Assembly: GCA_019245575.1 (NCBI GenBank)
Contig: JAFARE010000030.1
Coordinates: 32,805-96,804, forward strand
Source of the DNA: Candidatus Dormiibacterota bacterium
GTDB lineage: Bacteria > Chloroflexota > Dormibacteria > Aeolococcales > Aeolococcaceae
Length of the DNA stretch: 64,000 bases
Direction of reading: 5' to 3'
The notes under the pieces were generated by a model that saw nothing but the letters and a program-made list of their open reading frames with translations, was not told the DNA's origin and did no database searches. A program made the translations under genes and the position numbers. How positions within the stretch are numbered: the first letter of the stretch is position 1; each line of letters opens with the position of its first letter. Below, piece after piece: positions 57,332 through 64,000 of the stretch.

Positions 57332-58210
57332 TCAGCGGACGAGGATGAGCCCGGTGACGCCGAGCGCCGCGCAGTAGTACGCGAAGGGATCGAGCCGGCC
57401 GAAGCGCAGGTAGCGCAGGAGGAATCGCGCGCTGACGTACGCGAAGACGCCGGCGACCACCGCTGCTGCGGCCGCCACCAGCGCGGTGGGCCGGTTGCTG
57501 CCCAGGTCGAGGCTCTCGAGCACACCGGCGGCCAGGATGATCGGCGTGGCAAGCAGGAACGAGAAGCGCGCCGCCTCCTGGTGACGCAGGCCCGCGAAGA
57601 GGCCCGCGGCCATGGTCACGCCGGAGCGGGAGATGCCAGGGAAGAGCGCGCCGACCTGGCAGAGACCCACGATCATCACCTTCGGGAACGTCAGCCCCTC
57701 GACGCGCAGATATGTCTCCTCGCGCGGCGGAAGATCGTGCGCGGCTGCGCGCTGTGTGCTTGCGTGGCGGCGCTCGTCGCGGCGCCGGAACCATTCCGCG
57801 GCGAGCAGGATCGCCGCATTCACGAGCAGGAATGCCGCCGCGACGCGCGGGGCCGCGAATATCGTCTTGAGGCGGTCCTGGAACACGACGCCGACGAGCC
57901 CCGCGGGGATCGTCCCTGCGATGAGCATCAAACCCAGCCGCGCATCCTCGTGCTCTACGTCACCGTCGGCGACCGCGCGGTACAGGCCTTGCAGGATGGC
58001 CCACCACTGCGCCCGGTACAGGATGATCAGCGCCACCGCCGTGCCCAGGTGCAGCACCGTGAGCACGGGGACATACGCGGGGTCGGACTGGTTGAACCCG
58101 AGGTGCAGCAGCGGGGGCACGAGCACCGCGTGTCCGAGCGAGGACACGGGGAACAGCTCGGTGGCCCCCTGCAGCGCCGCGAGAAAGAAGATCAGGCCGG
58201 CGCCGAGCAT
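57332..58210 (-). CDS. uppP: Undecaprenyl-diphosphate phosphatase
   Basis: AALQGATELFPVSSLGHAVL, FPGISRSGVTMAAGLFAGL, EAARFSFLLATPIILAAG. Confidence 0.95.
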   Translation of the reverse strand: MLGAGLIFFLAALQGATELFPVSSLGHAVLVPPLLHLGFNQSDPAYVPVLTVLHLGTAVALIILYRAQWWAILQGLYRAVADGDVEHEDARLGLMLIAGTIPAGLVGVVFQDRLKTIFAAPRVAAAFLLVNAAILLAAEWFRRRDERRHASTQRAAAHDLPPREETYLRVEGLTFPKVMIVGLCQVGALFPGISRSGVTMAAGLFAGLRHQEAARFSFLLATPIILAAGVLESLDLGSNRPTALVAAAAAVVAGVFAYVSARFLLRYLRFGRLDPFAYYCAALGVTGLILVR

Positions 58211-58255
58211 CTGCGGCCAGACGTTAGCGCACGCGCGGCGCGCCGCGGCGCAGCG

Positions 58256-59449
58256 TCAGGTGCTGCGGGCAGCCGCCTCGCCGGCCAGTGGCGGCGGTGG
58301 CGGGACCGGGGGCGGCAGCGGGTGCGCCCGGCGGTTCGCGGTCTTGTTGGCCAGCAAGCGGGCCACGTCGCGCGGCGACATCATGCCGATGACGTCGTCG
58401 CCCTCGAACACGAGCACGCACCAGTCGCGGCGCGCGCCGATGCGCTGGAGCACGTCGGTGACCATATCGTCAGGCGTGGCGCGCGGCACCTGCGTCAGCG
58501 GGAGTGCGACATCCGCGGTGCGCCGCGCTGCGCGCTGCGGTGGCGGCACGCGCCGCAGCTGCAGTGAGGACACGAGGCCGTCGATTCGGCCGTCGATGCC
58601 GTGCGTGGGAAACCATCCCTGCGCGCTGCGCCCGGTGTACTGATCGAGCATCAGCTGCACCGTCAACCACCCCGGCACGGCGACCGGATCGCGCGTCATC
58701 GCCTCGCGCACGCGCGCGCCGGCGAGCGTCCGGCGCACGGCCTCGCCCTGCTGCTCGCGCCGCGCCGCGCCGTCCAGGAACCAGCCCACGACGGCGAGCC
58801 AGATGCCGCCGACATCGGCCGTCAGGAGGAAGTCGAGGACGCCGACGAGCATCAGCACCAGGGCGAACCAACGCCCGGCCCGGGCCGCGATCACGGTCGC
58901 CGCATGACGGTCGCCGCGGAGGCGCCAGATGGCGGCGCGCAGGATCCGTCCGCCGTCGAGGGGGAACGCCGGGACGAGGTTGAAGACGAGCAGCAGCAGG
59001 TTCACGGTGAACAGCCACTGGGCGAGCACGATCGCGAGCGGCGGGGCGCCGAGTGCCGTGAGGAGGAAGGCCAGGCCCACGAACACGCCGCACAGGAGCA
59101 GCGTGACGAGGGGGCCGGCGATCGCCACGCGCAGCTCCGTGCCCGGCGTCTGCCAGTCGTCACGGAGGTGAGAGACGCCACCGAAGACCCAGAGCGTGAT
59201 GCCCTCCACAGCGACGCCGCGGCGGCGGGCCACGAGCGAGTGCGCCAGCTCGTGGGCCAGGAGAGACGCGATCAGAACCAGCGCCGCCACCACTGCCACG
59301 CCCCAGCGCAGCGGCGCCGGCGTGCCGGGAACGGTGATCGGGATGACGCCTTCGGCCAGCCCCCAGACGAGCAGCGCCGCCACCAGCAGCACGCTCCAGT
59401 GGGCTCGGACGCGAACCCCCGCAAGGTTGAGCACGGGCACCCCGTTCAT
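58256..59449 (-). CDS. Site-2-type M50 intramembrane metalloprotease with CBS domain(s)
   Basis: LLAHELAHSLVARRRGV (HExxH), FNLVPAFPLDGGRILRAAIW, C-terminal CBS-like segments (REAMTRDPVAVPGWLTV..., DVLQRIGARRDWCVLVFEGDDVIGMMSPRDV). Confidence 0.92.
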   Translation of the reverse strand: MNGVPVLNLAGVRVRAHWSVLLVAALLVWGLAEGVIPITVPGTPAPLRWGVAVVAALVLIASLLAHELAHSLVARRRGVAVEGITLWVFGGVSHLRDDWQTPGTELRVAIAGPLVTLLLCGVFVGLAFLLTALGAPPLAIVLAQWLFTVNLLLLVFNLVPAFPLDGGRILRAAIWRLRGDRHAATVIAARAGRWFALVLMLVGVLDFLLTADVGGIWLAVVGWFLDGAARREQQGEAVRRTLAGARVREAMTRDPVAVPGWLTVQLMLDQYTGRSAQGWFPTHGIDGRIDGLVSSLQLRRVPPPQRAARRTADVALPLTQVPRATPDDMVTDVLQRIGARRDWCVLVFEGDDVIGMMSPRDVARLLANKTANRRAHPLPPPVPPPPPLAGEAAARST

Positions 59450-59498
59450 CGGCTCCCTCCGTTATACCCCGGGAACCTGTCCGCCAAATTGCGGCGGC

Positions 59499-60320
59499 TC
59501 AGCGCATTGCCACGTGCTCGAGGCGGGCCAGGTTCCGGGCCACCCCGGGGAAGACCCGCCCGACGAAGCGCAGCGCGTGTGCCTCCGGCGTGACCGGCAC
59601 CACGGCACGGTCGTGGCGGACCGCCTCGACGACGGCGGCCGCCACCCGCTCAGGCCGGTAGTTGCGCCGCGCGTACAGGCGCACCGCCGAGTCGCGCCGC
59701 AGGTCGGCGCCTGCCTCGTCGCCGCCGACGTATCGCGTGGTGCGCACGATGTCGGTGTTGACCAATCCCGGGCACACCGCGGTGACCCCGATGCGGTGTG
59801 GCTTCAGCTCCACCCGCAGGCACTCGCTCAGCATGAGCACCGCCGCCTTCGTCGCGGCGTAGGCCGGCAGGCTTCGCGACGGATGGAAGGCCGCGGCCGA
59901 CGACACGTTGACGATGTGGCCGCCGGCGCCACGCTCCACCATCTGCGCGCCGAAGAGCCGGCAGCCGTGCACCACGCCCATGAGGTTGACGTCGATCAAG
60001 CGACGCCACTCCTCCGGAGAGGTGTCGAGCAGCGGCCCGGCCACGCCTATGCCAGCGTTGTTGACGACAATGTCTGGAACTCCACGCTCGTCGCGCACCT
60101 GGGAGGCAAAGCGCTCCATCGCCTGCGCGTCCGCAACATCGACGCGCCACGCGGCGACGGCGTTCGCGGGCGCGGCGGACGCGGTCTCCTGGGCGCGCTC
60201 CTCGCTGAGGTCGGCGGCGATGACGCGGCAGCCCTCGCGCGCGAAGCGCAGCGCCGTCTCCCTGCCGATGCCGCTTCCAGCCCCGGTGACCACGACCAGA
60301 CGCCCGGCGATGTCGCGCAT
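59499..60320 (-). CDS. SDR family oxidoreductase
   Basis: VVTGAGSGIGRETALRFAREG, VNNAGIGVAG, YAATKAAVLMLSECLRVEL (YxxxK), CPGLVNTDI. Confidence 0.93.
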   Translation of the reverse strand: MRDIAGRLVVVTGAGSGIGRETALRFAREGCRVIAADLSEERAQETASAAPANAVAAWRVDVADAQAMERFASQVRDERGVPDIVVNNAGIGVAGPLLDTSPEEWRRLIDVNLMGVVHGCRLFGAQMVERGAGGHIVNVSSAAAFHPSRSLPAYAATKAAVLMLSECLRVELKPHRIGVTAVCPGLVNTDIVRTTRYVGGDEAGADLRRDSAVRLYARRNYRPERVAAAVVEAVRHDRAVVPVTPEAHALRFVGRVFPGVARNLARLEHVAMR

Positions 60321-60323
60321 GAC

Positions 60324-61847
60324 TCAGGCCGCAGCCGCGGCGGCGCCGGCGGCGGGCGCGAGCGTGTACGCCGCCGGGTCGAACCGGGCGGCACGGCGGC
60401 GGAACGCGAACGTGAACGTGGGCCACAGCGTGCTGTTGCGTCCGTTGGCGTCGATGTACCAGCTGGCGCAGCCCCCGGTGCTCCACACCGTCGACTTCAT
60501 CCGCTCCTGCACGGCGGCGTTGTACGCGTCCTGCGCGCTCTGCTTCACGTCGAGCACGGCCGCGCCACTGCGCCGCATCGCGCGGAAGCAGTCCATCACG
60601 TAGTTGATCTGCGATTCGATCATGTACACGACGGAGGTGTGGCCGAGCCCCGTGTTCGGGCCGGCGAGGAAGAACATGTTGGGAAACCCGGCGATCGACG
60701 TGCCGAGGTACGCCTGCGGGCTCCCCCGCCACACGTCGGCAAGCGAGGCTCCCGAGGCGCCGCGCACCGCGGCGGCGGACGGAGGATCGGTCACGCGAAA
60801 CCCGGTGCCGAAGATGATCGTGTCCACCGCGCGCTCGACTCCGTCGGTGTCGACCACCGAGCGCTGGCGCACCTCCCGGATGCCCGCGGTGACCACGTCG
60901 ACGTTGGGCCGCGTCAGCGAGGGGTAGTAGTCGTTGGAGATGAGGATGCGCTTGCAGCCGATGCGGTACTCCGGCGTGAGCCGCGCGCGCAGCTCCGGGT
61001 CGGGCACCTGACGCTCGAGGTGCTTGCGCGCAGCGCGCTCCGCAATCGTCATCAGGCGCGGGTTGTATGCGAAGCCGAGGATGAACCACTCGCGGCCCAC
61101 GTAGATGCCCGCGCGCCGCACGCGCTGCGCGGCGGGCAGCGTGCGCGAGAGCCACTGCTCGGCGCGCGTCAGGTCGCGGTTGGGATGGGGAAGCACCCAC
61201 GCCGGCGTGCGCTGGAAGAGGTCCAGGTGCGCGACCTTCGGCTGGATCTGGGGCACGAACTGGATCGCGGACGCGCCGGTGCCCACCACCGCCACGCGCT
61301 CACCGCGGAGGTCATGGTCGTGACGCCAGCGCGCGGAGTGGAACACCGTGCCGCTGAATCCCTTCAATCCGGGCAGGTCGGGCGTCTTCGGGTCACTCAG
61401 GGGGCCCACGCCGAGCACGAGGAATCGAGCGAGAAACGAGCCTCGCTCGGACTCGACCCGCCACAGCGACGTGTCCGCGTCCCAGCGCGCCTCGCGCAGC
61501 GCGCTGTTGAAGCGGATGTGGGGCATCACGCCGAACGCCTCCGCGCAGTCGCGAAGGTACGTCCAGATCTCGCCCTGCGCCGGGTAGGTGCACGTCCAGT
61601 CGGGCTTGGGCGCGAAGGAGAACGAGTAGAGGTGCGAGGGCACGTCGCACATGCAGCCGGGGTAGCTGTTGTCGCGCCAGGTCCCGCCCACGTCGTCGGC
61701 GCGCTCGAGGACGACGAAGTCGTCGATCCCGGCCTGCTTGAGCCGGATCGCCATCCCCAGGCCGGCGAATCCGGTGCCGACGATCAGCGCCCCCACCCGC
61801 TGGGCTTCCCTGGCTGCCACGTCGCGCTCCTCCTCGCTCGCTTGCAT
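60324..61847 (-). CDS. Flavin-containing monooxygenase / Baeyer-Villiger monooxygenase-like
   Basis: VGTGFAGLGMAIRLKQAG, GGTWRDNSYPGCMCDVPSHLYSFSF, FSGTVFHSARW (FxGxxxHxxxW), VVGTGASAIQFVP. Confidence 0.93.
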   Translation of the reverse strand: MQASEEERDVAAREAQRVGALIVGTGFAGLGMAIRLKQAGIDDFVVLERADDVGGTWRDNSYPGCMCDVPSHLYSFSFAPKPDWTCTYPAQGEIWTYLRDCAEAFGVMPHIRFNSALREARWDADTSLWRVESERGSFLARFLVLGVGPLSDPKTPDLPGLKGFSGTVFHSARWRHDHDLRGERVAVVGTGASAIQFVPQIQPKVAHLDLFQRTPAWVLPHPNRDLTRAEQWLSRTLPAAQRVRRAGIYVGREWFILGFAYNPRLMTIAERAARKHLERQVPDPELRARLTPEYRIGCKRILISNDYYPSLTRPNVDVVTAGIREVRQRSVVDTDGVERAVDTIIFGTGFRVTDPPSAAAVRGASGASLADVWRGSPQAYLGTSIAGFPNMFFLAGPNTGLGHTSVVYMIESQINYVMDCFRAMRRSGAAVLDVKQSAQDAYNAAVQERMKSTVWSTGGCASWYIDANGRNSTLWPTFTFAFRRRAARFDPAAYTLAPAAGAAAAAA

Positions 61848-61880
61848 TGAACGCGCCCGGGACGCTCCTGAGGCGCTACC

Positions 61881-61925
61881 GGCAGTAGGCTACCACAAGT
61901 AACCTACCTGTGGTAACCTACCGGC
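61881..61925. promoter_or_regulatory. Composite palindromic operator between the FMO/SDR operon and the TetR gene
   Basis: GTAGGCTACCAC (61885-61896) vs GTGGTAACCTAC (61910-61921), 11/12 inverted repeat; direct repeat GTAACCTACC (61899-61908, 61913-61922); TAACCT -10 at 61914-61919 inside it. Confidence 0.75.
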
Positions 61926-62585
61926 ATGAGCTTGGCAGCCGACCTCAGCGGCGACCTCGGGGACTACGTCCACGGTCGCGTGCCTCGCGCGGTGCGCGAG
62001 CGGCAGATATTGGGCCTCGCCCAGCAGCTCTTCGCCGAGTCCGGCTACACCGGCGCCTCTATGGACGAGCTGGCGCGCCGGGCCGGCGTGTCCAAGCCGG
62101 TCGTCTACGACCTGGTGGGAAGCAAGGAGCAGCTCTACCGCCGCTGCGTCGAGGAGCTCTCCGGCGAGCTGTCGCAGCGCATCGCGGTGGCGGCCGGATC
62201 GCAGACCGACCCCGAGGCTCAGCTGCGCGCCGGGGTGGCCGCGTTCTTCGCCTTCGTCGCGGAGCACCGCAGCGAGTGGGAGGCCCTGGCCTGGGAGGTG
62301 ACGCCCTTCGCCGCCGAGGCGGCGGACGTGCGCCGCCGCCAGACCGAGCTCGTCGCCGCGCTCCTGGCGTCGAACGCCAATCGCCTGGGCGCGCGGGTCG
62401 ACCCCAAGCGCGTGCAGGCGATGGCGCACTTCCTCAACGGCGCCATCGAATCCCTGGCCCGCTGGTGGCGCAACCACGATGACGTCGGCGGCGACGTCCT
62501 CACGGACTGGGTGGTGGAGCTGGTGCTCCCCGGCCTGCAGAGGGTCATCGACGAGTCGCGCGTCGAGACCGAGGGTGCCTCGTGA
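61926..62585 (+). CDS. TetR/AcrR family transcriptional regulator
   Basis: VRERQILGLAQQLFAESGYTGASMDELARRAGVSKPVVYDLVGSKEQLYRRCVEE: TetR HTH. Confidence 0.94.
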   Translation: MSLAADLSGDLGDYVHGRVPRAVRERQILGLAQQLFAESGYTGASMDELARRAGVSKPVVYDLVGSKEQLYRRCVEELSGELSQRIAVAAGSQTDPEAQLRAGVAAFFAFVAEHRSEWEALAWEVTPFAAEAADVRRRQTELVAALLASNANRLGARVDPKRVQAMAHFLNGAIESLARWWRNHDDVGGDVLTDWVVELVLPGLQRVIDESRVETEGAS

Positions 62586-64000
62586 TGGCTGGCACCCCCG
62601 TCCTCGCGCACATCTTCTCCGGCGCCTTCGGATTCCAGACCAGCGAGCCGCTGCAGTGGATCGCCGTGGCCGCCGCCTTCGGCGTGCTGGCCGGCCAGGT
62701 CGCGCTGTTCGCGCGCCTGGGACGTGGTCAAGCCGCGGGGCTGGGCGGCCGCGTCGGCGCCGGGCTGACGCGCGTGACCGGGCTGCCTCCCTGGGCGGCG
62801 GCCGGGTTCGTTTTCGGGCTCTGGGCGCTGACCACCGCGTTCATCGGCTTCATGTGGGACGTCGCCTGGCACACGGACCTGGGCCGCGACCGCCAGCTCT
62901 TCACCGTGCCGCACACCCTGATCCTGGTGGGCCTCATCGGCATCGGGCTCGCCGGGGTGACGTCGATCCTGTACGCCTCTCGTGAGCACGTTCGCGGCTC
63001 GTGGCGGGTGCTCCGCTTCTCGGTGCCGCCGGGAGCCGCGGTGATGGTCGCCCTGGCCGCCGCCGCAGGCATCGCGTTCCCTCTCGACGACCTGTGGCAC
63101 GCCACGTACGGCATCGACGTGACGATGTGGAGTCCCACCCACCTGCTGATGATCGGGGGCGCCTCGCTGACGCCGGCTGCGATCGCGCTTCTCATCTGGC
63201 ACAGCGGACGTCCGCGCCGGTGGATCGCGCTGCTCGTGCTGGGCACGCTTCTGGTGGGCCTCTCCACGTTCCAGCTCGAGTTCGACATGGGCGTGCCCCA
63301 GTGGCAGGCGCTCTACCACCCGCTGCTGCTGGCGCTCGCGGCGGGCTTCGCGCTGACGGCGGCGCGGGCCCTCCTGGGCCGCTGGGGCGCGCTGCAGACG
63401 GCGCTGCTGTTCGTCGTGATGCGCGGCCTGATCGCGCTGCTCATCGGGCCGGTGCTGGGCCACACGCTGCCGCACTTTCCGCTGTACCTGGTGGAAGCGC
63501 TCTGCGTCGAGGTCGCGTTCGCCGCGACCGCGTCCGCCCTGAGGCGCGCCTTGCTCGCCGGCCTCCTCATCGGGACCGCCGGGATGGCCGCGGAGTGGGG
63601 CTGGACGCAGGCGTGGGGCATCCAGCCCTGGCAGCCCGGGATGCTGCCTTCGATGTGGCTGCCGTTGGTGGCGGCCGTCGCCGCAGCCCTGTGCGGCGCA
63701 GGCTTCGCCGCCTCCCTGGGCGCAGTGGACCCGGGCCGAGGACGCGCGCCCGCGCGGCTGGCCGCCGGGGCACTCGCAGCGCTGCTGGTGCTGATCGCGG
63801 TCCCGCTGCCGCGCGCCGGCGTCGCGGACACCGCGCACATCACCACGTGGCCGCTGACGCGCGCGGTCAGCACCGTCGACCGCAACGGGCAGCGCGTCAC
63901 AACGCGGGATGTCGCGGTGCGCGTGCAGCTCGACAACCCGGGCGCCGCGGCCGGCGCGGACTGGTTCCGCGTGGTCGCATGGCAGGGCGGCGGCGTGGTC
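62585..64000 (+). CDS. Polytopic membrane protein of unknown function (3' truncated by the window edge)
   Basis: Open frame from ATG 62585 (overlapping the TetR stop) to the window end; many TM segments; His/Asp-rich motifs FMWDVAWHTDLGRDRQLFTVPHTLIL, DDLWHATYGIDVTMWSPTHLLMI, LYHPLLL. Absent from the ORF track because it has no stop. Confidence 0.75.
   Translation, partial: MAGTPVLAHIFSGAFGFQTSEPLQWIAVAAAFGVLAGQVALFARLGRGQAAGLGGRVGAGLTRVTGLPPWAAAGFVFGLWALTTAFIGFMWDVAWHTDLGRDRQLFTVPHTLILVGLIGIGLAGVTSILYASREHVRGSWRVLRFSVPPGAAVMVALAAAAGIAFPLDDLWHATYGIDVTMWSPTHLLMIGGASLTPAAIALLIWHSGRPRRWIALLVLGTLLVGLSTFQLEFDMGVPQWQALYHPLLLALAAGFALTAARALLGRWGALQTALLFVVMRGLIALLIGPVLGHTLPHFPLYLVEALCVEVAFAATASALRRALLAGLLIGTAGMAAEWGWTQAWGIQPWQPGMLPSMWLPLVAAVAAALCGAGFAASLGAVDPGRGRAPARLAAGALAALLVLIAVPLPRAGVADTAHITTWPLTRAVSTVDRNGQRVTTRDVAVRVQLDNPGAAAGADWFRVVAWQGGGVV

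Noticed and set aside
1-64000. Search by eye for CRISPR arrays, rRNA, transposases, phage genes and toxin-antitoxin pairs
   Set aside because: No regularly spaced repeats, rRNA-like sequence or recognisable mobile-element/defence proteins were found.

Overview
This is a GC-rich chromosomal window of about 64 kb. It looks like Actinomycetota, Dormibacterota or Chloroflexota by gene style, which is an inference; no search was run. It is densely packed with mostly metabolic and housekeeping genes, many joined by ATGA/GTGA stop-start overlaps. Recognisable loci: a NuoF-like/ferredoxin pair; a MshC/CysS-like ligase and a NUDIX gene; tRNA-Asp(GTC) and tRNA-Lys(CTT); a peptide ABC transporter split into two convergent blocks; a MarR-MFS-NDH2 operon; an AMP-forming acyl-CoA synthetase; an S53 peptidase; a small TadE/TadG-like operon with an apparent frameshift; a complete hutH-U-G-I histidine-utilisation operon; purA; a 1712-aa secreted beta-propeller protein with six tandem ~200-aa Cys modules; an NHL/thioredoxin protein; DnaJ; CcdA; a two-component system; PAP2 and PHP genes; a CHASE/GAF-like GGDEF protein; uppP; an M50-CBS protease; and a flavin monooxygenase/SDR operon divergent from a TetR gene. 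I saw no CRISPR array, rRNA, phage or transposase gene. The most interesting non-genic signals are a ~200-bp nested inverted repeat between the convergent oppF-like and oppC-like genes, recurrent leaderless-type promoters (TAnnnT 6-11 nt before the start codon), a PHP gene whose stop codon lies in the anticodon loop of tRNA-Lys, and a composite palindromic TetR operator. I found no clear defence or otherwise wholly new multi-gene system. The best candidates for undescribed biology are the giant modular secreted protein and the inverted-repeat element.
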